A DNA stretch of 64,000 bases from Croceivirga sp. (GTDB taxonomy: Bacteria > Bacteroidota > Bacteroidia > Flavobacteriales > Flavobacteriaceae), in the NCBI GenBank assembly GCA_028281025.1, contig JANQKR010000043.1, positions 62,001 to 126,000 of the forward strand. Direction: 5' to 3'. Position numbers and translations under genes: made by a program. The notes below the pieces were generated by a model. That model ran no database searches. It was not told the DNA's origin and saw only the letters and a list, made by a program, of their open reading frames with translations. This document shows, piece by piece, positions 1-8,325 of the stretch; within the stretch, counting starts at the first letter, position 1, and each line of letters begins with the position of its first letter.

Positions 1-2
1 AC

Positions 3-98
3 AATGCAAGCCCGTTGCGGGCCGTCTCCTATGCTGTGGCAACGGGAACCATTGCAGCTGCCATGCTCAACAACGGAATGGCCGAGGAAGCGTTTTAA
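3..98 (+). CDS. C-terminal end of an unidentified protein (partial)
   Basis: An open frame enters from the left edge and stops at TAA 96-98, giving about 31 residues that end in NNGMAEEAF. The visible part is rich in alanine and small residues and would form a helix. The gene starts outside the window. I do not recognise the family; the Ala-rich end is compatible with a sugar-kinase-like or flavoprotein C-terminus, but that is only a guess. About 217 non-coding bases separate it from the next gene. Confidence 0.5.
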   Translation, partial: NASPLRAVSYAVATGTIAAAMLNNGMAEEAF

Positions 99-315
99 GG
101 GGAATAAGCTGTGCTGAACCCTTTGTATTACGCTTATTGTCAACAACAGCGGGGAACGCCACACAAGACCGTTATCGGCAAAATTGTGGACCCAAAGAAT
201 TGGGCCTGTAAAATATTTAACAAAGAAATAAACTCCATTAAGAATCAGAAAGTCTTTCAGATTTTTAGTTTAGACCTGAAAAAATGAACGTTGGACCTGT
301 AAAGAAATTAAAAGA

Positions 316-1653
316 ATGAAGCTATTCAATTATCTAGCATTGCGAGTTGCCATCCTGGCATGCCTCTCGGTTGTTCCTGTTATTGCGCAACATCATCATG
401 ATGGTCTCCACCATTGGGAGGTTCCCAGCCGGGATCCCGATCGGATCATGTTGACGTTCCATGGTGATCCGGCAACAAGCCGAGCAGTAACCTGGCGCAC
501 TGATACCAACATTACCCAAGCGGTTGCACAAATTGCAGAGGCCACAGTGAATTCCGGGTTTGCTGATGATGCGGTGACGATAGCTGCCAAAACGGAACCA
601 TTCGATTTGGGTCTGTACAAAAGCAATGCTTCCCTGATCGTCCACTACCATAGTGTAGTTTTCGAAGGGCTAAAACCAGATATGCTGTATGCCTATCGGG
701 TTGGGGATGGCAACGATTACTGGTCCGAATGGATCCAGTTTCGTACGGCAAAACCTGATTATGCCCCAACCCAATTCGTATATTTCGGTGACGCCCAGAA
801 TGATGTGCTCGCCCATTGGTCCCGCGTAATCCGCATGGCCTATCAAACTGCCCCCGATGCCTCTTTTGTGGTCCATGCCGGAGATTTGATTAATACTGCC
901 CACCGGGACCAGGAATGGGCAGAATGGTATAAAGCCGGTGGATTTATCCACAGCCAATGGACGGCAATACCCGTTGTTGGGAATCACGAATTCTCATCCA
1001 TCGAAAAGGGGGAGGCACGGAAGCTTTCCATTCAATGGCGGCCACAGTTCACACTACCGGTGGAGAAGGATTTGGACCCAAAACTACATGAGACCGTATA
1101 TACCGTAGATTATCAGGATGTACGAATCATTGCCCTTAACTCCAATGATCTGCTTGAAGAACAAACCGAGTATCTTGAAAAGCAACTGAAAAATTGCACC
1201 GCTAAATGGAAGATCATTACCTGCCACCATTCCGTATTCTCACCAGCAAAGGGACGTGACTTTCAGTTCGCACGTGAAAACTGGAAACCACTTCTTGACA
1301 AATATGGTGTGGATTTAGTGCTCAATGGCCATGATCACACGTATGCGCGAGGTCATGTGCCCGTTCGAACGACTGATTCGGAAAATGATGATGACCTCAG
1401 TACGATCTATGTCACTTCCGTAAGTGGTCCTAAACAGTATGAGATAGATGCTGAACAAATGAAAGCCTATGCAACCCAGGGCTATCGCCTGGACAAATCG
1501 GCCGAACAAACCCAATTCTTCCAGGTCATCACTATTGAGAACAACACACTTACCTACGTGGCGTACACGACCTTGGGTGAAGAATATGACCGGGCCTTGA
1601 TAACCAAAGACTTCAGTACTGGAAAGAAAACACTACGGCATAAGGCCGAGTAG
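316..1653 (+). CDS. Secreted purple acid phosphatase-like metallophosphoesterase
   Basis: The 445-residue protein begins with a signal peptide (about residues 1-24, ending VIAQ) and a His-rich stretch. An N-terminal fibronectin-like purple-acid-phosphatase domain (about 40-145) is followed by a calcineurin-like phosphoesterase domain (about 150-430). Metal-binding motifs are visible in order: GDA (158-160), GD (189-190), GNHE (222-225), HH (304-305) and GHDH (338-341). The family hydrolyses phosphate esters with a two-metal centre; the product should act in the periplasm or outside the cell. The substrate cannot be told. The gene stands alone and is followed by a strong terminator. Confidence 0.88.
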   Translation: MKLFNYLALRVAILACLSVVPVIAQHHHDGLHHWEVPSRDPDRIMLTFHGDPATSRAVTWRTDTNITQAVAQIAEATVNSGFADDAVTIAAKTEPFDLGLYKSNASLIVHYHSVVFEGLKPDMLYAYRVGDGNDYWSEWIQFRTAKPDYAPTQFVYFGDAQNDVLAHWSRVIRMAYQTAPDASFVVHAGDLINTAHRDQEWAEWYKAGGFIHSQWTAIPVVGNHEFSSIEKGEARKLSIQWRPQFTLPVEKDLDPKLHETVYTVDYQDVRIIALNSNDLLEEQTEYLEKQLKNCTAKWKIITCHHSVFSPAKGRDFQFARENWKPLLDKYGVDLVLNGHDHTYARGHVPVRTTDSENDDDLSTIYVTSVSGPKQYEIDAEQMKAYATQGYRLDKSAEQTQFFQVITIENNTLTYVAYTTLGEEYDRALITKDFSTGKKTLRHKAE

Positions 1654-1695
1654 TAGCTCCGCAATCAAGCACAAGTTCTTGTTGCCGTTTAAAGG

Positions 1696-1728
1696 AAAAT
1701 CCCACCAAGTGCACTTGTGTGGGATTTT
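1696..1728 (+). terminator. Rho-independent-type terminator after the phosphatase gene
   Basis: Perfect arms AAAATCCCAC (1696-1705) and GTGGGATTTT (1719-1728) enclose the palindrome CAAGTGCACTTG. The long stem ending in a T tract makes a convincing terminator. Its position also argues against any upstream start for the next gene near 1719. Confidence 0.85.
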
Positions 1729-1859
1729 ATCATTTGGATAAGCATGACATTGGGCCTACCGTTTCATCCCATATGTCTTCTTTACCATTAACCGCTCCTT
1801 ATAAAAATTCATTATTTATGAAAGTTATTTCATATTTTTATGAAATATTATTAAAAACT

Positions 1860-2843
1860 ATGCGACTAGAAGATTTAGGATACCTATCCATTGGCTCCCA
1901 AATGCGAAGGGTCTACGAGAAACTGCAATCCGAAGGAGATAGCATTTATAAGAACATGGGGATTCCATTCAAGTCCAGTTGGTTTCCCATATACTATGTA
2001 TTAAGCCAGACGAATAGGGCTTTGACCGTTATGGAACTAACGGAAAGTATTTCCTACAGCAGGATAACGGTTAAAAATGTGATTCGGGAACTGGAAAAAG
2101 CGGGCTACGTGGATATACTTTCCAACCCAACCGACAATCGTTCAAAACTCATTCAACTCAATGCGAAAGGAAAAAGTATGGAACCGGAATTACAATCCAT
2201 TTGGCGCTTATTCCACAAACACTTGAAAAATCTTTTTGGCAAGGACGATTTTTTACATCAGCTTATTGAAATCAATCATAAATTAAACACAACCTCCCTA
2301 AAGAAAGAAATCCTAAAAGAGTACACGAACTACACGGTTAGAAATGCAAAGGAGACCGAATTTGAACGCATTGGGGAATTATTGGTCGAAGTGTATTCCG
2401 CGCTTAGCGGATTTCCCAAAAAAGAGGAACAACCCCAATACTATGAAATGCTTAGGAACGTAGGAAAACTAACGGAAAATGAAAATGTGGAATTGCTGGC
2501 CGCAGTTTCGGAGCAAGGAAGTATTGGCGGGGCGGTAGTTTATTTTAACGATATGAAGGATTATGGCTCCGGAGGGACCGCCACCCAGGAAAAAAACGCT
2601 TGCGGGTTTCGATTGCTCGGTGTGGATGCTAAAACCAGGGGTTTGGGAATAGGCAAAATGCTTACGGAGTACTGCGTGGAAAAAGGGAAAAAAAGCAATG
2701 CCGAAACAATGGTGATCCACACCACTAAATCCATGAAAATAGCCTGGAAAATGTATGAACGACTTGGATTTAAAAGAGCTCAAGACCTGGATTTTATGCA
2801 AGGGAACCTCCCCGTATTTGGATTTCGATTGCCATTAAAGTAA
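1860..2843 (+). CDS. MarR-type regulator fused to a GNAT acetyltransferase
   Basis: The 327-residue protein combines a winged-helix MarR-like half (about 1-150, with an AGYVDILSNPTDNRSK wing-like segment) and a GNAT half (about 155-327) with the acetyl-CoA-binding loop RGLGIGKML. Such fusions are known; the helix-turn-helix would bind DNA while the GNAT part acetylates a small molecule or protein. The frame is open further upstream to 1719, but that stretch begins inside the preceding terminator, so ATG 1860 is preferred. The gene looks monocistronic. Target and substrate are unknown. Confidence 0.8.
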   Translation: MRLEDLGYLSIGSQMRRVYEKLQSEGDSIYKNMGIPFKSSWFPIYYVLSQTNRALTVMELTESISYSRITVKNVIRELEKAGYVDILSNPTDNRSKLIQLNAKGKSMEPELQSIWRLFHKHLKNLFGKDDFLHQLIEINHKLNTTSLKKEILKEYTNYTVRNAKETEFERIGELLVEVYSALSGFPKKEEQPQYYEMLRNVGKLTENENVELLAAVSEQGSIGGAVVYFNDMKDYGSGGTATQEKNACGFRLLGVDAKTRGLGIGKMLTEYCVEKGKKSNAETMVIHTTKSMKIAWKMYERLGFKRAQDLDFMQGNLPVFGFRLPLK

Positions 2844-3039
2844 CGGAAGCGCACCAGAAAAAGTCCCGTAATTTAACTAACCTCACCAAGTGTATCCTGC
2901 TTGTTTTCGTTAACTTCACCTGTAAACCCATAACGGTCGTCATTGGCCTTGTTCCAATCGGTTTAGCACCCTTGGAGGCAAGAACAGGTCATGGTTAAGA
3001 ATAGTGTACGAATGGAGAAATCAACAGTAAAATACAATT

Positions 3040-3998
3040 ATGGAAAAACGGGATTTTCTTAAAAATACGGCGGCAGTAGTTATTAGCTGTTCCCTATTTC
3101 CAGCAAAAGCGATAGGTAGCGTTGCAAGTAAAAGCCTTACAAGTATTGGGGTTCAATTGTTTTCACTGCCCAAATTACTTGAAAAGGATTTTAGGGGTGG
3201 GATCGAGATGCTTTCCAAAATGGGATATAAAGAAGTTGAACTCTATGGACCATTTCCATTTAGTGCCAATTCCGTAAAAGAGGGTTGGAAGGCCATTACC
3301 CCAACCTGGGATTTAGTGGAAGTGGTTATTTTGGACATGCACCCCAGGAAATAAAATCCATTTTAAAGGATAATGGTATACGGGCGACCTCCATCCATAC
3401 CGATATGGTGACCCTACAAACCAATATGGAGGAAATTGCTGAGGCCAGTGACCTACTTGGCTTTGACTATGCTGGAATACCTGCCATACCCCAGGAAAAA
3501 AGAATGACCCTGGATGGTTATAAATCTGTAGCAGAGGAATTCAACAAAATCGGTGAGCGGGCTAAAAAGATGGGCTTAAAATTCTCCTATCACAATCACG
3601 GTTATGGGTTGCAGGAAATGGATGGCGAGATCCCTTTGAACCTAATTCTGGACCAAACGGATGCAGGCCTTGTTTTCTTTGAAATGGATATTTATTGGAC
3701 AATGGCCGGGGGTGCCGATCCCATTGCTTATCTCGAAGCCTATCCAAATCGTTATCATTTAATGCACATCAAGGATATGAAGGAGAAAGTCCGGTTTTCC
3801 GGAGATGGAGGCGACCCAAATCAGTGGATTGAACTATTTCCCTACATGACAACTGCCGGTGACGGCATATTCGATCTGCAATCCATTGTAGCAGCAGGCA
3901 AAAAGGCAGGGGTTAAACATTTTTTTGTGGAGCAGGATATGGTACATCAACCTGAAATAGCCTTGAAAAAAAGCATCAACTATTTGAAAAACCTATAA
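3040..3998 (+). pseudogene. TIM-barrel sugar phosphate isomerase/epimerase, frameshifted
   Basis: Two overlapping frames together make one xylose-isomerase-like TIM-barrel protein. The first (3040-3354) carries a Tat-like leader (KRDFLKN, with KR instead of RR) and the first beta strand; the second (open from 3285, stop at 3998) carries the rest, with metal-ligand-like segments SYHNHG, EMDIYW, HIKDMK and FVEQD. Protein continuity switches frame around 3299-3304, at a run of four Cs, consistent with loss of one base (ITPN-LGFSGSGYFGH expected). It could be a real frameshift or a sequencing error. If intact it would be an exported sugar epimerase/isomerase-like protein. Confidence 0.8.
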
Positions 3999-4018
3999 TA
4001 CCCTCGACCCAGAATAAA

Positions 4019-4564
4019 ATGAACAAGGTATTTATTGCCACAAGTATGGATGGCTATATTGCGGATAAAGATGGAGGTATCGAGTGGCTACATTCGGTCC
4101 CAAACCCCAATAATATTGACATGGGATATGGGGATTTTATGTCACAAATAGATGCCATGGTCATGGGACGCACGACTTTTGAAACCGTATGTGGGTTTGA
4201 TATGGACTGGCCGTATCAAAAGCCCGTTTTTGTTTTGAGCAACAGTTTAAAAAGCATTCCCGCGGAATACAGGGACAAGGCCGAGCTGATGAAAGGAACT
4301 TTAAAGGAAATCCTGGAAGAAATCCATCGGAAGAAATGCCATAACCTCTATATAGACGGCGGAAAAACGATTCAGGGTTTTTTAAAAGAGGATTTAATCG
4401 ACGAAATGACCATATCCATAATTCCCTACGTTCTGGGAGGCGGTATCCCATTGTTTGGTGAACTTTCGGAGCGATTGTATTTTGAATGCGTTGACTCAAA
4501 AATCTATCTGGACAAAATCGTTCAAAATAGGTTTGTTAGAAAAATGAATGTGAACAGTATATGA
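4019..4564 (+). CDS. Dihydrofolate reductase/RibD C-terminal-like reductase
   Basis: The 181-residue protein begins with a beta strand and the family motif ATSMDGYIA, followed by VMGRTTFE and an NADPH-binding-like YIDGGKTIQGFL segment near residue 115. This matches the RibD C-terminal/DHFR-like family of NADPH-dependent reductases, often found as orphan genes of unknown substrate; it is not the housekeeping folA. It lies 20 bp after the frameshifted TIM-barrel gene and may have been co-transcribed with it. A second member of the family is at 40084-40638. Confidence 0.85.
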   Translation: MNKVFIATSMDGYIADKDGGIEWLHSVPNPNNIDMGYGDFMSQIDAMVMGRTTFETVCGFDMDWPYQKPVFVLSNSLKSIPAEYRDKAELMKGTLKEILEEIHRKKCHNLYIDGGKTIQGFLKEDLIDEMTISIIPYVLGGGIPLFGELSERLYFECVDSKIYLDKIVQNRFVRKMNVNSI

Positions 4565-4703
4565 TCGAACAAAATATTTTCAACCGTGTCCATAGTAAAC
4601 CCAAATAGCCCTGCCTAACTTACGGTTGGCAATTGAAATTTTCACAGCTTGAACAATTGGGGTATATCGCGTTAAAAATCAATTCTTGATCAAAACATAA
4701 CAA

Positions 4704-5636
4704 ATGAAAAAAACACTAAGCATCGTATTGATCGTATCCACGCTAGTGGTACAAGCCCAAGAAACGCTTCCAAAAGTTATCGGCGGTACCATTGAGCGTA
4801 TCGGGAACTTTAAGTCGGACCATGTCACCGCCAGGACCATCGATATCTGGTTGCCGGAAGGCTATTCCAAATCCAAAAAGTATGCTGTTCTATATATGCA
4901 CGATGGACAAATGCTTTTTGACCCTGAAAGCACTTGGAACAAACAGGCATGGGATGTGGATGATGTCGCTTCCGGCTTATTCCAATCCAATAAGGTGAAG
5001 TCATTTATTGTCGTTGGCATTTGGAACGGAGGGATAACACGACATCCGGATTATTTCCCCCAAAAGCCGTTTGAATCCCTGTCCAGGTCGCAAAAGGATA
5101 CCGTTACGGCACAATTAAAAAGGGCTTCAATTCCCGTATCGGGAACCTTTAGCCCCCAATCGGACAACTATCTAAAATTTATGGTAGAAGAATTAAAACC
5201 GTACATCGATGCCAACTATTCGGTTTATACGGACAGGGACAATACCTATGTTGCGGGTAGCAGTATGGGGGGATTGATTTCCATGTATGCCATCTGCGAG
5301 TATCCCAAAGTATTTGGAGGTGCCGCTTGTCTCTCAACACATTGGGTGGGATCTTTTGGCCTTGAAAATAATCCTGTGCCCGATGCATTCCTGAACTATC
5401 TAAAAAGCAATCTGCCCAATCCCAAAGCGCATAAAATTTACTTTGACTGTGGTGATGAAACCTTGGATAGGTTATACCCGGAAATCCAAAAGAAAGTGGA
5501 TCAAGTGATGACCGAAAAAGGGTACGACCCTGTCCATTGGACCACGAAGTACTTCCCAGGCGAAGACCACAGTGAAAATGCCTGGAACAGAAGGTTGGCC
5601 ATTCCTTTGGAGTTTTTGTTGCCAAAACAACCATAG
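4704..5636 (+). CDS. Secreted alpha/beta-hydrolase (esterase D / Fes-like)
   Basis: The 310-residue protein has a signal peptide (about 1-18, ending VVQAQ) and an esterase D/IroE-like alpha/beta-hydrolase fold. Visible features are the VLYMHDGQMLFD segment, the nucleophile elbow GSSMGG (about residues 189-194), an acid in DCGDETLD and the catalytic His in PGEDHSE. Members cleave carboxyl esters, for example acetylated sugars or ferric siderophores. No siderophore genes are nearby; the adjacent glycosidase operon makes a sugar ester a possible substrate, but this is inference. The gene converges on the AraC gene. Confidence 0.85.
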   Translation: MKKTLSIVLIVSTLVVQAQETLPKVIGGTIERIGNFKSDHVTARTIDIWLPEGYSKSKKYAVLYMHDGQMLFDPESTWNKQAWDVDDVASGLFQSNKVKSFIVVGIWNGGITRHPDYFPQKPFESLSRSQKDTVTAQLKRASIPVSGTFSPQSDNYLKFMVEELKPYIDANYSVYTDRDNTYVAGSSMGGLISMYAICEYPKVFGGAACLSTHWVGSFGLENNPVPDAFLNYLKSNLPNPKAHKIYFDCGDETLDRLYPEIQKKVDQVMTEKGYDPVHWTTKYFPGEDHSENAWNRRLAIPLEFLLPKQP

Positions 5637-5713
5637 CCTACATGCCCTAAAATGGCAATGTCCTTTGCGGCTATCATAGGTATGCTTTATCGTTTCAATC
5701 TTTAATAAAAAAA

Positions 5714-6559
5714 TCAATGGATATGGGTACGTAGAAACTCCCGGGGACTTTGGTGCTTGTATTTTTTAAACGTGCGGTTAAAGTGGCTCAAACTTTCAAA
5801 TCCCGAACAAAAGGCAATTTCCTGTATGGGAATCTTGCGCTGCGCCAACAAGTGACATGCATTTTCCACTCGGGTTTTATTTAAAAAAGTAATGAAGGAA
5901 TGTCCTGAATTCTGTTTGAACCACCTACAAAAAGACTGGGGCACCATATGGGTAAATTCCGCCATTTGTGCTACCGTAAGTTTTTGTTCCAGATGATCTA
6001 AAATGTAGTTGTTCACCCTGGCAAACTTATCCACTCTGTGTTTTTGGTTGTGGTTGTACACATAGATTTCGGTAGCCAATAATGTCTTGTCCTCGTGCAA
6101 GACCAACAAATTCAAAAGTTCCAACAAAGCCCCGAGCTGTTGTATGGTAGTTAGGTTTTCGAATTTGGTAATTAAAGCGACAATAGCTTCTGTGGGGTTT
6201 TTGAACTGTATGCCACGTTTCGCCAATTCAAACAACGCATTGAAACGCCCGCATTCCTTAAAGGAAGAAAAAATACGGGTATTGAACTGAAATACAATCG
6301 CCTTTTGTTTTTCCGGGGTATTATGCTTTACGCCGACCCAATTATGCGGAATGTTCTTACCCACCAACACCAAATCGCCATTTGAGAAAGGCGCAATGGA
6401 ATTTCCAACGAACCTGGTCCCATCCCCATTGATGATATAGGTAAGTTCCACCTCTGGATGATAATGCCAAAATGGGGTAAAGGAAACCGTTTCCCTTTTG
6501 AAAAATCGAAAGGATTGTTGTGTGGTTTCAATGTCAATTTGTTCCAGTTCAGGCTTCAA
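5714..6559 (-). CDS. AraC-family transcriptional regulator of the adjacent operon
   Basis: The 281-residue protein has an N-terminal cupin-like sensor domain (about 20-110, with HYHPEVEL and GDLVLVGKNIPH) and a C-terminal pair of AraC helix-turn-helices (about 180-281, ending in a typical GFESLSHFNRTFKK...SPREF segment). It is divergent from the PhyH-GH operon and probably controls it in response to a sugar. The only usable start in frame is TTG at 6559; an in-frame stop lies just upstream at 6569-6571. A candidate palindromic operator is at 6576-6606. Confidence 0.88.
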   Translation of the reverse strand: MKPELEQIDIETTQQSFRFFKRETVSFTPFWHYHPEVELTYIINGDGTRFVGNSIAPFSNGDLVLVGKNIPHNWVGVKHNTPEKQKAIVFQFNTRIFSSFKECGRFNALFELAKRGIQFKNPTEAIVALITKFENLTTIQQLGALLELLNLLVLHEDKTLLATEIYVYNHNQKHRVDKFARVNNYILDHLEQKLTVAQMAEFTHMVPQSFCRWFKQNSGHSFITFLNKTRVENACHLLAQRKIPIQEIAFCSGFESLSHFNRTFKKYKHQSPREFLRTHIH

Positions 6560-6575
6560 AATAGTGTATTATAAT

Positions 6576-6606
6576 CCTATTATTACTTTAAAATTATAAA
6601 AATAGG
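6576..6606. promoter_or_regulatory. Candidate operator palindrome between AraC gene and operon
   Basis: Inverted arms CCTATT (6576-6581) and AATAGG (6601-6606), extended imperfectly by flanking A/T bases, sit 17 bp upstream of the AraC start in the divergent spacer. Position and symmetry suit regulator binding, but the arms are short and A/T-rich. Confidence 0.35.
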
Positions 6607-6662
6607 TTTAAATATGCACAGTTTTGATTAAAATTGAAGAATACATTCCTCTGGTTTCCATT

Positions 6663-6670
6663 TACTTTTG
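6663..6670 (+). promoter_or_regulatory. Candidate -7 promoter box of the PhyH-GH operon
   Basis: TACTTTTG fits the Bacteroidota -7 consensus TAnnTTTG and lies 20 bp before ATG 6691. No well-spaced -33 TTG is visible. The position supports 6691 rather than an upstream TTG (6634) as the start. Confidence 0.4.
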
Positions 6671-6690
6671 AACTAGCAACCCGTTACATC

Positions 6691-7497
6691 ATGGAAACCT
6701 TAGAACTATTGGATCGTCCCTATTCGCTGACTTCAGAACAAATCGATTTCTACCAAAAGAACAAGTACATAAAATTGAAACAGGTGTTGGAATCCGACTT
6801 TCTAGTGCACCTCAATGCGGTAATTTCAAAAAAAGTCGACGAGCTGAATCAACAGGACACCCCTATGGAAAAGCGCAGTACGTATGGAAAGGCATTTTTG
6901 CAATTGTTCAATTTATGGAAACAGGACGAAGCCATTAAAGAATTGGTTTTTAGCAAACGTTTGGCAAAAATCGCAACAGATCTAATGCAGGTGGATGGCG
7001 TACGATTGTATCACGATCAGGCCCTGTTCAAAGAAGGTGGTGGCGGCATCACCCCCTGGCATGCGGACCAACACTATTGGCCATTGGCAACGGACAAGAC
7101 CATAACCGCCTGGATTCCATTGCAGGAAACACCGCTGCAGATGGGGCCTCTGGAATTTAGTGCGGGTAGCCATGCGATTTTGGAGGGCAGGGAACTATCC
7201 ATTGGTGATACCAGTGAACGTTTTATTGAAAAACGTTTAAAGGTAACCGATTTTAAACATGTGATAGCCCCTTTCGATATTGGTGAGGTCAGTTTTCATT
7301 CCGGTTGGGTCTTTCATCGTGCCGGTGCCAATACCACCCAAAAAACGCGGAAAGTGATGACCATAATATATATGGACAAGGACATGAAATTGAAGCAACC
7401 GGAGAATGATGGACAAACAAACGATTGGAATACATGGTGCCCCGGTGCCGAAATTGGCAAGATCATCAACACCCCATTAAACCCGGTCCTGTATTGA
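6691..7497 (+). CDS. Phytanoyl-CoA dioxygenase (PhyH)-family oxygenase
   Basis: This 268-residue protein matches the PhyH branch of Fe(II)/2-oxoglutarate dioxygenases. The metal triad is visible as H124-x-D126 (PWHADQHYW) and H209 (WVFHRAG), and R220 (KTRKVM) is placed to bind 2-oxoglutarate. Such enzymes hydroxylate small molecules. It is the first gene of a four-gene operon: the next start codon immediately follows its stop. The context suggests hydroxylation or oxidative demodification of a sugar or glycoside aglycone; the substrate is not determinable. Start ATG 6691 is chosen over a longer TTG start because of the -7 box at 6663. Confidence 0.85.
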   Translation: METLELLDRPYSLTSEQIDFYQKNKYIKLKQVLESDFLVHLNAVISKKVDELNQQDTPMEKRSTYGKAFLQLFNLWKQDEAIKELVFSKRLAKIATDLMQVDGVRLYHDQALFKEGGGGITPWHADQHYWPLATDKTITAWIPLQETPLQMGPLEFSAGSHAILEGRELSIGDTSERFIEKRLKVTDFKHVIAPFDIGEVSFHSGWVFHRAGANTTQKTRKVMTIIYMDKDMKLKQPENDGQTNDWNTWCPGAEIGKIINTPLNPVLY

Positions 7498-8325
7498 ATG
7501 TATAAAATAAAGTATCTATATCCCTATTGGGGCAGTGAACATTTACAGCCCGAAGCCTTCTTGGAATTTACCATTGCAAAGAGCTTTGAAGGCATTGAAA
7601 TCAATATTCCCCAAAATCCTGCTTTTGAAACCTCCTTTTTCGAGTCCCTTACTGTCTTAAGACAGGAAAAACCCGAATTTATTTGTGGCTTACAACAGGT
7701 GCTTGGGTCAAAAGGAGAAACACCGCAAGACTATCTTGACAGTGTACTGGACCGTTTGGAAAACTTAGTGCAGTACAGCCCATCATTTATCAATTCCCAC
7801 ACAGGAAAAGACCATTATTCCTTTTCGGACAATTGTAAAATAATTGATGCCATAGAAGAATTTTCCCAAAAACACCGGATACCCGTATATCATGAAATCC
7901 ATAGGGGAAGATTTGCCTTCCATGGTAGATCTACGCTGCAGTATCTGGAAGTATTCCCACATTTAAAATTTGTTGGGGATTTTTCCCATTGGTGTACGGT
8001 TTCGGAATCGATGTTGGAAGACCAGGAGGATATTATTTCCAAAGTGACCCCAAAAATATATCATATCCATGCCCGGGTTGGCCATGCCCAATCGCCCCAG
8101 GTCAATAATCCATTTGCACCCGAATGGAAGGCACATCTGGACCAGTTTGTAAAGTGGTGGCAAGCCATCGTGGACCGTCATTCAAGGTATCGGGAAATGT
8201 CGATTACCCCAGAGTTTGGCCCATTTCCATACATGCCAAGTATGCCATTTACCAAGGAACCGTTGGCAAGTCAAAGCGAGTTGAATACTAAAATGAAGGA
8301 TTATTTAAAAATGGTCTTAAGATGA
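7498..8325 (+). CDS. TIM-barrel sugar phosphate isomerase/epimerase-like protein
   Basis: The 275-residue protein belongs to the xylose-isomerase-like/AP endonuclease 2 TIM-barrel superfamily. Candidate metal ligands occur at strand ends: NSHTGKDH, YHEIHRG, DFSHWC, HIHARVGH and TPEFGP. It has no signal peptide and should be cytoplasmic. Its ATG directly follows the stop of the PhyH gene and its last four bases overlap the GH127 start (ATGA), so the genes are probably translationally coupled. Likely role: isomerising or epimerising the sugar released by the glycosidases; the exact reaction is unknown. Confidence 0.8.
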   Translation: MYKIKYLYPYWGSEHLQPEAFLEFTIAKSFEGIEINIPQNPAFETSFFESLTVLRQEKPEFICGLQQVLGSKGETPQDYLDSVLDRLENLVQYSPSFINSHTGKDHYSFSDNCKIIDAIEEFSQKHRIPVYHEIHRGRFAFHGRSTLQYLEVFPHLKFVGDFSHWCTVSESMLEDQEDIISKVTPKIYHIHARVGHAQSPQVNNPFAPEWKAHLDQFVKWWQAIVDRHSRYREMSITPEFGPFPYMPSMPFTKEPLASQSELNTKMKDYLKMVLR

